In this document: positions 1-5,175 of the stretch, piece by piece
How positions within the stretch are numbered: position 1 is the stretch's first letter
Layout: the number at the start of each line of letters is the position of its first letter
Source of the DNA: an uncultured Ignavibacteriales bacterium
Lineage (GTDB): Bacteria > Bacteroidota > Ignavibacteria > Ignavibacteriales > Ignavibacteriaceae
Length of the DNA stretch: 6,123 nt
Assembly: GCA_913053915.1 (NCBI GenBank)
Contig: CAJXGP010000142.1
Coordinates: 1-6,123 of the forward strand
Direction: 5' to 3'
Notes under the pieces: generated by a model
Seen by the model: the letters and a program-made list of their open reading frames with translations, nothing else
Databases searched by the model: none
Told to the model about the DNA's origin: nothing
Translations under genes and position numbers: made by a program

Positions 1-1743
1 ATACCCATTTTTATTGAGTTCTACAGTACCACCCAATTGATCCGTTAAAGTAGTAACGAGTTGAAGTCCCAAAGATTCCGTATTTCTAAAATCTATCTCC
101 TTAGGAAAGCCAATACCGTTATCTTTAACTATCAAGATAAACCTGTTACCGGCATCTTTTGATAAGCCGATGAATATTTCCCCTTTTTTACCATTGGGAA
201 ATGCATGTTTTAGCGAGTTGGAAATTAATTCGTTAATGATTAATCCACATAATATTGCAGTATCAACTCCTAAAAATATTCCTTCTATTTTGCTTTTGAG
301 ATGAATTTTAGAGGCATCGGTATTGTAAGAAGTAAAAAGATCATTTACCAATGTTCTTATATATTCTGCAAATTCTATTTTATTTAAATCTTTAGACCGA
401 TATAATTTTTCGTGTATTAGCGCCATAGTTTTAACCCGGGTTTGGCTTTCTCTAAAGATTTCCAGTGATTTGGGATCTTCAATATAAGTCGATTGTAAAT
501 TAAGCAAGCTGGATATCACCTGTAAATTATTTTTAACTCGATGATGGATTTCTCTTAAAAGCACCACTTTTTCTTGCAGAGAGGTTTTAATTAATTCTTC
601 GGCTTTTTTCCGTTCAATAATTTCCTTCCGAAGTTCTTTATTTGCCTTAGAAAGATCAGAGGTTCTTACTTTTACGCGTTTTTCCAATTCTTCCTTTGCT
701 TTTTCGAGTGCTTCTTGAGCTAATTTTCTTTGAGTACTTTCTCGTACAATTGCAATTCCTCCGGTAATTTCTTTATTTATATCTATTATCGGTGAGTAAT
801 AGATTTCAAAATACCCTTCCTTTTTAGTGCTGGGAATATGAAACCATCTATCCTTTGCAATTATATAATTTCCTTTCAACGTTTCATAAAAATATTTATC
901 CTCTCCAATTTCTTTTAAAAAAGGTAATACATCAAAAGCAATTTTACCTAATGTTTGTGATTTTTTAATTCCCGTCATCTCTTCCATCCCCGGATTCCAC
1001 AAGGTATATCTAAAATCTTTATCAAAAGCAACTATGCCGTCAATACTGCTATTGAGCAATCTTTCAGAAAATTCCATCTCTTGCCTGATTGCTTTTTCTA
1101 TTTTTTTCCGCTCTGAAATTTCACTGTCAAGAATATAGAACACTGTAAGAAATATCACACAGCTAACCAATGTTCCGACAATAATGGTAACAAAAGTATT
1201 CTTCACATTTGTTACCAACATTTTATCCCATTTTTGGAGCTTTTTGTACTCGAGCGTTTGCATCATTCCTAGACTAGTACTTATTTCATCCATAAATTTT
1301 TTGCCCGCTCTTTTTTTCATTCTGCTTTCGACCGCCTGTAAATTTCCATTTTTCCTGAATTCTATCGTATTCTGTAAACTTTTAAATCTGAGAGTGATGG
1401 ACGATTCGAGATTATCTAATTTTTCAAGTTGTACCTTATTATCCTTCAGCATTTGTTTTAATTCTTGAATTTTAAGATATATAATTTTTCGTCCTGCATT
1501 ATAATTTTGAAGATAATTTTCATCACCGGTAATTAGATAACTTCGTTGTCCTTCTTCGGCGCCAACTAGTTGAGTTAAAACATCTTCAATAGCATTTAAT
1601 ATCTTGTATGTATGTGCTCTCCATTCTGCCGTTTCGAATACTTCATTTGCGTTTCGATAAGAAGATACTCCAATTCCGATAATAAGTATTAAAATAAAAA
1701 TAAAACCGCCCTTAACGGTTTTTATTTCATTAAATATTTTCAT
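1..1743 (-). CDS. Membrane sensor histidine kinase, CHASE3-PAS-HisKA_2-HATPase, C-terminus cut by window edge
   Basis: This frame is open from an ATG at 1743 to the left edge, giving 581 residues with no stop, so the last part of the ATPase domain is missing. A hydrophobic segment at about residues 13-28 and a second at 183-205 bracket a periplasmic CHASE3-type sensor, recognised by [18 protein letters not shown] at 61-78. A PAS domain follows (about 224-338, with [10 protein letters not shown] at 249-258), then a charged coiled coil (about 338-392). The HisKA_2 dimerisation domain has [11 protein letters not shown] at 398-408, with H401 the probable phosphoacceptor. The ATPase domain shows the N box [12 protein letters not shown] (505-516), DNGIGFP (541-547) and SLGLQLV (557-563). 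Kinases of this family autophosphorylate on His and pass phosphate to a response regulator; none is visible here, and it may lie beyond the left edge. The signal is unknown. No clear Shine-Dalgarno site precedes the ATG. A possible -10 (TATACT, minus strand) lies at 1832-1837 without a good -35. Confidence 0.93.
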   Translation of the reverse strand, partial: MKIFNEIKTVKGGFIFILILIIGIGVSSYRNANEVFETAEWRAHTYKILNAIEDVLTQLVGAEEGQRSYLITGDENYLQNYNAGRKIIYLKIQELKQMLKDNKVQLEKLDNLESSITLRFKSLQNTIEFRKNGNLQAVESRMKKRAGKKFMDEISTSLGMMQTLEYKKLQKWDKMLVTNVKNTFVTIIVGTLVSCVIFLTVFYILDSEISERKKIEKAIRQEMEFSERLLNSSIDGIVAFDKDFRYTLWNPGMEEMTGIKKSQTLGKIAFDVLPFLKEIGEDKYFYETLKGNYIIAKDRWFHIPSTKKEGYFEIYYSPIIDINKEITGGIAIVRESTQRKLAQEALEKAKEELEKRVKVRTSDLSKANKELRKEIIERKKAEELIKTSLQEKVVLLREIHHRVKNNLQVISSLLNLQSTYIEDPKSLEIFRESQTRVKTMALIHEKLYRSKDLNKIEFAEYIRTLVNDLFTSYNTDASKIHLKSKIEGIFLGVDTAILCGLIINELISNSLKHAFPNGKKGEIFIGLSKDAGNRFILIVKDNGIGFPKEIDFRNTESLGLQLVTTLTDQLGGTVELNKNGY

Positions 1744-1876
1744 AGTTGTTTTCTTTAACCGGGATTTAAATACAATAAATTTTTTCGCTTTTAATAAAAT
1801 ACAAGAATCTTTTTTAAATAACGATAGATTTAGTATAAAAAGCAAGTAATCTATTTGGACACTCAATATTTCTAAT

Positions 1877-1892
1877 CTAATAATTATATTAG
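1877..1892. promoter_or_regulatory. Short inverted repeat upstream of the histidine kinase gene
   Basis: CTAATA and TATTAG form a perfect 6-bp inverted repeat around ATTA. It lies about 135 bp upstream of the kinase start and about 120 bp upstream of the small-RNA promoter, so it could be an operator for either. The sequence is entirely AT-rich apart from the end pairs, so chance is a serious alternative. Confidence 0.2.
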
Positions 1893-2014
1893 GCGCTATA
1901 GAAATTGGAAATGATCATCTTTCAAACAAGACAGCTCCGAATGAAATAAGGTATTATAGAATTTGCATGATTTTTTAGTCTTCTTTTTGTGATGGGTGGC
2001 AAAACGAATAAAAA

Positions 2015-2023
2015 TGCTATAAT
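2015..2023 (+). promoter_or_regulatory. Extended -10 promoter for the candidate small RNA
   Basis: TGCTATAAT is a perfect extended -10 element (TGn plus TATAAT at 2018-2023). No good -35 hexamer sits 17 bp upstream (GGTGGC at 1995-2000), but extended -10 promoters can work without one. The predicted start of transcription is near 2030. The motif follows the usual sigma-70 consensus; the Bacteroidetes-type TAnnTTTG motif is not present, so use of this promoter depends on the sigma factor of the host. Confidence 0.5.
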
Positions 2024-2029
2024 TATTCA

Positions 2030-2168
2030 TTGACATTACGAACCGGAAAATCTAAATTTCCAAAGACAAAAATCACAGTTATTATGATTCTGTTAAAGAG
2101 TTCTCCCCTGCTCTTTTAACATTAAAGAATCATTACCCAGTGTTTCCCCAACACTGGGTTTTTTATTT
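2030..2168 (+). ncRNA. Candidate small non-coding RNA, about 140 nt, two strong hairpins with C-rich loops
   Basis: An extended -10 element ends at 2023 and a strong intrinsic terminator ends at 2168, with no credible reading frame between them, which is the arrangement of a free-standing small-RNA gene. A weak 5-bp hairpin (2045-2049 with 2057-2061) comes first. A long stem-loop at 2084-2133 follows: ATGATTCT (2084-2091) pairs perfectly with AGAATCAT (2126-2133). After a 5-nt bulge, GTTAAAGAG (2092-2100) pairs with CTCTTTTAAC (2111-2120) with one bulged T. Its loop is TTCTCCCCTG, and the terminator loop is TCCCC. C-rich single-stranded loops of this sort are used by known small RNAs to cover Shine-Dalgarno sequences, so a base-pairing regulator is a reasonable inference. 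I do not recognise the RNA as 6S, SRP, tmRNA or RNase P. Expression and boundaries are predicted only. Confidence 0.5.
2136..2168 (+). terminator. Strong Rho-independent terminator
   Basis: CCCAGTGTT (2136-2144) and AACACTGGG (2150-2158) form a perfect 9-bp stem with a TCCCC loop, followed directly by TTTTTTATTT (2159-2168). The T-run is on the plus-strand side only, so it ends rightward transcription. No protein gene lies to its left on this strand, so its transcript should be the candidate small RNA. Confidence 0.85.
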
Positions 2169-2211
2169 GGATATCTTTATGAAAAAGTCTATTCTTAAAA
2201 TTACTGATGGG

Positions 2212-2301
2212 TCATTCGGAACACATTCATTTAGTCAGTGAAAAATCTCTAATCCATTGTGAAATAAGAGATTCTTCAGTTACTTCGTTCTTTCTGAATG
2301 A
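2212..2301. repeat. Decayed palindromic intergenic repeat
   Basis: The left arm begins TCATTCGGAA (2212-2221) and ends TGAAAAATCTCTAA (2239-2252). The right arm begins TAAGAGATTCTTCA (2265-2278) and ends TTCTGAATGA (2292-2301). Reverse-complementing the right arm gives TCATTCAGAA at one end and TGAAGAATCTCTTA at the other, so both ends of the arms match with single differences while the middle has drifted. The TCATTCtGA ... GAATCTC pattern resembles a palindromic element that I recall as widespread between genes in Bacteroidetes and relatives; that link is from memory. It could be a REP- or MITE-like element. Confidence 0.55.
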
Positions 2302-2330
2302 GCTTATTGAGCTTTTTAAAGTAGATTTAT
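2285..2330 (+). repeat. Dispersed repeat, copy 1
   Basis: This stretch matches the reverse complement of 5096-5142. The core TATTGAGCTTTTTA (2305-2318) is identical in both, and about 28 of 34 positions agree without gaps over 2297-2330, with weaker similarity back to 2285. It overlaps the end of the palindromic repeat. Read in one frame, both copies give IELF(K/R)VDL, with two of the differences being synonymous third-position changes, which suggests a coding remnant, but neither copy lies in a credible gene. Confidence 0.5.
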
Positions 2331-2459
2331 AAAAATTTGTGAACTATACTCAAAGAGATGATTTCCAAGTTTTCGAATTGAAAATATTAACAAGGAGCAA
2401 AGCTTTTTCACAATAAAAATACCTTTTTAGAGAAGGCTTATTTATGATTCGCAATTTCA

Positions 2460-2475
2460 TGTAATCTGTGTTACA
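2460..2475. promoter_or_regulatory. CRP/FNR-like palindrome
   Basis: TGTAATCTGTGTTACA is a perfect inverted repeat, TGTAA-N6-TTACA, with the arm length and 6-bp spacing of sites for CRP/FNR-family regulators (TGTGA-N6-TCACA in the classical case). It lies about 264 bp upstream of the small membrane-protein gene. A looser relative, TGTAA-N4-TCACA, sits at 2688-2701, only 37 bp before that gene, but its spacing differs. The regulator is not known and the assignment is inference. Confidence 0.3.
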
Positions 2476-2738
2476 GAATTTTATACTTTTAGTAATTAGT
2501 CTTGATTAATACATAATTATTGATAATCTTCGGATTACAAATTTGGATTTTATTTAATATTTTTAATGAAGTTGGATATTCCAAAATAAAATTGAAATTA
2601 AATTTAAAACCATTATTACTTATACTTATAGACTTTCGGTTATTTAATATTTCTTTAATCGTTATTCTTGATAAGAAAAAAGGATAGTGTAATTTTTCAC
2701 ATTCTCTTTAAACTGCAGAATAATTTCCAGAGAGAATT

Positions 2739-2912
2739 ATGCGCTGGTTATTGATTCTATTTTTATTTATAGCGTGGCTCGTTTGTATAATTTTAGGCAT
2801 TAACCTCGATGGATATGTACATCTTATTCTAGCTATAGCAGTAATCCTGTTGATAATTAATCTAATAAAAGAAAAACGTCTGGCATTAGAAAACCGGCTT
2901 AAAAAGAAATAA
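2739..2912 (+). CDS. Small two-helix membrane protein, Lmo0937 family (DUF5670-like)
   Basis: This 57-residue protein starts at ATG 2739 and stops with TAA at 2910-2912. Residues 3-19 and about 26-43 are hydrophobic helices separated by a short GINLDGYVH turn, and a positively charged tail with KEKR and RLKKK ends the protein. The pattern of an N-terminal Trp-containing helix, a Gly-rich turn followed by H-x-x-L, and a second helix rich in Ile/Leu/Val closely resembles the Lmo0937-type small membrane proteins, whose function is unknown. AGAGAG at 2731-2736 (with GAGAGA from 2732) could act as a weak ribosome site. It is transcribed alone, divergent from the histidine kinase and convergent with the RlpA-like gene. 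In other bacteria such proteins are often found among stress-response genes, but nothing here shows that. The length and composition match the family, so I treat it as a real gene. Confidence 0.8.
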   Translation: MRWLLILFLFIAWLVCIILGINLDGYVHLILAIAVILLIINLIKEKRLALENRLKKK

Positions 2913-3099
2913 GAAAGTCCGATAAAAAATAGTGTTATAGTTTTAAATTCTTCATTAAATAAATTATTTTTTCAATTCTTTTACGGCTCTTTATAAAAAA
3001 TACGGTTTGCTTGATTCCGACAAACTAATAATGTACCAATTATATTAAAGCGTATTTTATGTAAAATTTATTTTTTTTGAATATATGATTGTCGAAATC

Positions 3100-3591
3100 T
3101 TATTTACCATTACCCCATTTTAAAACTTCCAATTTTACTTTTGCAATTCCGCTTATTAACATTCCTATCTTTTTTGCCGCACCATACGAAAGATCAATTA
3201 TCCTACGATTATAGACGGGTAATCTGTCATTAATTCTAACTATTACAGACTCATTGTTATTAAGATTAGTTACCCTTACAATTGTATTAAAGGGAAAATA
3301 ATGATGAGCTGCCGTCATCTTATACATATCAAATATTTCACCGTTGGAAGTTATTTTTCCGTTATATTTATTCGCATAATAAGAAGCAATTCCTTGAACG
3401 GTTTTTAATGGTTTGTAATTGGAGTATTCTGAATAAGACTTAATGTTTTGAGTCGTGTTTATCTCTTTATTGCCGGATTTGAATTTTTTAGCATTATTAT
3501 TTGATGTAAACCTAATTGCGCTGCTGCATGCGCTGAATAAAAGAGATATAAATAATAATAGTAAATATCTCATTTTAATTTTTCCCAACAT
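3100..3591 (-). CDS. RlpA-like lipoprotein with double-psi beta-barrel domain
   Basis: The 163-residue product has a lipoprotein signal peptide ending in LFSAC (C22 the predicted lipidated Cys), a polar linker to about residue 63, and a double-psi beta-barrel domain from 64 to 157. That domain carries the family signatures GIASYYA (67-73), TSNGEIFD (81-88), MTAAH (92-96), VRINDR (118-123) and RIIDLS (130-135). RlpA proteins are outer-membrane-anchored and in some species act as lytic transglycosylases on glycan strands lacking stem peptides at the septum; activity here is not certain. There is no C-terminal SPOR domain, so septal targeting through denuded glycan is not evident. The usual DRGP motif reads DRLP (122-125). 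The ATG at 3591 lies 3 nt after the rsmE stop, implying coupled translation. An alternative ATG at 3573 (M7), preceded by GGGA at a fair distance, would still keep the full signal peptide. Confidence 0.88.
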   Translation of the reverse strand: MLGKIKMRYLLLLFISLLFSACSSAIRFTSNNNAKKFKSGNKEINTTQNIKSYSEYSNYKPLKTVQGIASYYANKYNGKITSNGEIFDMYKMTAAHHYFPFNTIVRVTNLNNNESVIVRINDRLPVYNRRIIDLSYGAAKKIGMLISGIAKVKLEVLKWGNGK

Positions 3592-3594
3592 TTT

Positions 3595-4293
3595 TTAAAG
3601 GAGACAAGCACATTTAATTATCGCTGTTTCTGCTCTTAACCTATTTTCAGCAAAGTTGTAAATATTGTTTTTATTAAACATTGCCAGCTCTCTTTTGCTC
3701 AATCCGCCTTCCGGACCAAAGATAAAAAACGTTCTGTCCGCATTACTTATGATAGAGCTGTTAAATCTCATTTCTGCGGTTTGTTCGAAACATATCTTTT
3801 TACCATTGAGGTTGATAATTTTTTCCAATGAACCGGATAATTCGATTTTCGGGATAAAACTCAACAAAGCCTGTTTCATTGCAGCAAGAGTAATTTTATT
3901 CCATCTCTCCAGCTTACTACCCTTGTTAATACTATAATCGGCATTAAATATAATGAAATTCGTAATACCGAGTTCAGTACATTTCTCAAGAGCAAATCTC
4001 ATTCTATCAGGGCTTTTCAATTTAGGGATGCAAAATATTATATTTTTTAGTCTATTTTCAAAAGCAAGTATATCGGTAATTAGGACCATTAAATTTTCGT
4101 TGGAGATATTAGATACTTTCCCTTTGTAAATTTTGCCGTTCCCGTTGGTTAAATAGACTTCGTCTCCTAGACTATGCCGCATAACTTTTGTAATATGCTT
4201 ATATTCATCGTTGTCAATTTTAGCATAATTACCGGAAAAATTTTTCTCATCAGAATAATATAATTCTATATTCGAAAAAAAATTTTGAGTCAT
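3595..4293 (-). CDS. rsmE: 16S rRNA (uracil-1498-N3)-methyltransferase
   Basis: RsmE methylates N3 of U1498 in helix 44 of 16S rRNA, using S-adenosylmethionine, in the assembled 30S subunit. The 232-residue length is usual for the family. An N-terminal PUA-like domain carries HITKVMRHSLGD (33-44), the RNA-contacting signature. The C-terminal SPOUT domain, from about residue 75, has KSPDRMRFALEKCTELGI (93-110), AMKQ (138-141), IFGPEGGLSKRE (191-202) and NRLRAETA (217-224). The GPEGG and LRAETA segments form the knotted SAM-binding site. All key motifs are intact, so the enzyme should be active. It lies 36 bp after the barrel-protein gene and 3 nt before the RlpA-like gene on the same strand, so a shared transcript is likely. 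No Shine-Dalgarno sequence is visible before the ATG. The second residue onwards (TQNFFSNIELYY) fits the first strand of the PUA-like fold, which supports this start. Confidence 0.95.
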   Translation of the reverse strand: MTQNFFSNIELYYSDEKNFSGNYAKIDNDEYKHITKVMRHSLGDEVYLTNGNGKIYKGKVSNISNENLMVLITDILAFENRLKNIIFCIPKLKSPDRMRFALEKCTELGITNFIIFNADYSINKGSKLERWNKITLAAMKQALLSFIPKIELSGSLEKIINLNGKKICFEQTAEMRFNSSIISNADRTFFIFGPEGGLSKRELAMFNKNNIYNFAENRLRAETAIIKCACLL

Positions 4294-4329
4294 AGATATA
4301 ATATTGTAATTTGGTTATTTTTTAAAAAA

Positions 4330-4941
4330 TCAAATAACAACTTTTAGTCCGAATTGAAAGAAAAAAGTATTTAGATTCGGATGTTCGTTTACCGTAAAAG
4401 ATTTTGATGTATTTATATCCTTGTAAATTCTACGAATCCTAGGATTAAAAATCACATATTTAATTTCAGTTTCAAAAACGAAAACTGAAGAAAGCGGTAT
4501 ATCCAAACCGCCTTGTAAATTATAACCAAGTTTATATTGTACAACATCCATTTCACTTAATACATTATTATCGGCAACGAACCTTGTTAGAGCAGCTAAG
4601 TTTATGTCCGTTTTATAATAGCCAATTCCTATTCCGAGATAAGGTTGGATCTCACCTTTAACTTTTTTTATCTGAATATCTGCTTCTGCCCAAAATAAAG
4701 AATATGAACCCGATACCAATTTACTTCCGTTTGTCAGAGCACTAACACCGCCTAAATCACCACTCAATGAAAATACATTAAACATTTTATATTCAAAGGA
4801 AAAATTCACACCGTTTCCGATATGGACATTAGTGTTATTTATCACTATAGGTACTTCAAATCCAAGTGCTAAATGTTGGGAATATAACTTTATTTGGAAA
4901 AGTGAAAAAGAAATGAAGAGTAAAAAAATATTTTTTTTCAT
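4330..4941 (-). CDS. Outer-membrane beta-barrel protein of unknown function
   Basis: The 203-residue product begins with a Sec signal peptide (MKKN, hydrophobic 5-16, probable cleavage near LYS-Q at 21-22). The mature part alternates polar and hydrophobic residues in short strands with Gly and aromatic residues. Examples are VNFSFEYKMFNVFSLSGDLG (45-64), PYLGIGIGYYKTDI (100-113), YNLQGGLDIPL (140-150), VFVFETEIKYVIFNP (153-167) and a final strand FFFQFGLKVVI. This pattern is that of small 8-stranded outer-membrane barrels of the OmpX/OmpW-like type, and the length fits. Ligand and role cannot be told from the sequence. It is the first gene of the probable three-gene unit leading into rsmE and the RlpA-like gene; the 234-bp gap before it must carry the promoter, but no convincing -35/-10 pair is visible. 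The start is set by the signal peptide. Confidence 0.78.
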   Translation of the reverse strand: MKKNIFLLFISFSLFQIKLYSQHLALGFEVPIVINNTNVHIGNGVNFSFEYKMFNVFSLSGDLGGVSALTNGSKLVSGSYSLFWAEADIQIKKVKGEIQPYLGIGIGYYKTDINLAALTRFVADNNVLSEMDVVQYKLGYNLQGGLDIPLSSVFVFETEIKYVIFNPRIRRIYKDINTSKSFTVNEHPNLNTFFFQFGLKVVI

Positions 4942-5027
4942 GTTACAACAGAATAGAATACAAAATAATTAAAATTATTCGTGAAAGTAACAATTTATAA
5001 AGTTAAATTGAAAATTTATATTCTAAG

Positions 5028-5044
5028 ATTGTGCATTATTGTGC
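5028..5044 (-). promoter_or_regulatory. Helically phased direct repeat upstream of the barrel-protein gene
   Basis: On the minus strand the sequence reads GCACAAT, AAT, GCACAAT: two identical 7-mers spaced exactly 10 bp start to start, one helical turn. It lies about 87-103 bp upstream of the barrel-protein ATG, a fair place for an activator site. The regulator is unknown and the repeat may be accidental. Confidence 0.25.
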
Positions 5045-5095
5045 GAGAGGTCATCAAAAAATTATTTTTATCGATATGTCTGCCAAAATTTATAA

Positions 5096-5142
5096 ATAAG
5101 TCAACTCTAAAAAGCTCAATAGAATCATTTTGAATGTGACGA
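5096..5142 (-). repeat. Dispersed repeat, copy 2
   Basis: Reverse-complemented, this stretch contains TATTGAGCTTTTTA (5108-5121), identical to the core of the copy at 2285-2330, with similar flanks on both sides. It sits in the gap between the malic-enzyme gene and the barrel-protein gene. The frame reading NDSIELFRVDLFINFG runs on to a stop near 5020, but there is no good start. Unlike copy 1, no palindromic arms are seen next to it. Confidence 0.5.
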
Positions 5143-5175
5143 TATTATTTTATACATTTTATATCATTTTTATAT

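Larger units (their letters stand above)
1744..2738. other. Non-coding stretch of about 1 kb between divergent genes
   Basis: No frame longer than about 40 codons here looks like a protein gene on either strand. From left to right the stretch contains the upstream region of the histidine kinase with an inverted repeat (1877-1892), a candidate small-RNA gene (promoter 2015-2023, terminator ending near 2168), a decayed palindromic repeat (2212-2301), one copy of a dispersed repeat (2285-2330), and an AT-rich leader to the small membrane-protein gene with CRP/FNR-like palindromes (2460-2475 and 2688-2701). In 2340-2459 and 2476-2660 I see nothing beyond AT-rich sequence with many stops in all frames. 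Confidence 0.7.

Noticed and set aside
1184..1468. Open frame of 94 codons on the plus strand
   Set aside because: It lies wholly inside the CHASE3-PAS histidine kinase gene on the other strand, which has clear conserved motifs; its product shows no family features beyond a composition rich in Phe, Leu and Ser.
1997..2017. Possible sigma-54 promoter (TGGC ... TGC)
   Set aside because: The GG to GC spacing is 16 bp instead of the required 10.
2030..2168. Candidate small RNA as 6S RNA, SRP RNA, tmRNA or a riboswitch
   Set aside because: It is too short and lacks the single long bulged rod of 6S, the GNAR-type SRP loop and the tRNA-like ends of tmRNA; as a riboswitch it would have no gene directly downstream, the next one being 570 bp away.
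2179..2241. 20-codon frame starting ATGAAAAAG just after the terminator
   Set aside because: It is too short, has no ribosome site and lies directly behind a strong terminator with no promoter seen between.
2207..2332. 41-codon frame on the plus strand covering the palindromic repeat
   Set aside because: It exists because the repeat arms lack stops in this frame; there is no ribosome site and no family resemblance, so it is better described as repeat sequence.
2993..3025. Possible terminator for the RlpA-like gene (GTTTG-N11-CAAAC then a T-run on the minus strand)
   Set aside because: The stem is only 5 bp with an 11-nt loop, too weak to call in such AT-rich DNA.
3054..3078. ATTTTA/TAAAAT hairpin followed by a T-run, plus strand, after the small membrane-protein gene
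   Set aside because: The stem is entirely A-T with almost no loop, so it would be unstable; the T-run is unremarkable in this composition.
3665..3937. Open frame of 90 codons on the plus strand
   Set aside because: It is antisense to the SPOUT domain of rsmE, whose motifs are intact, and its product resembles no known family.
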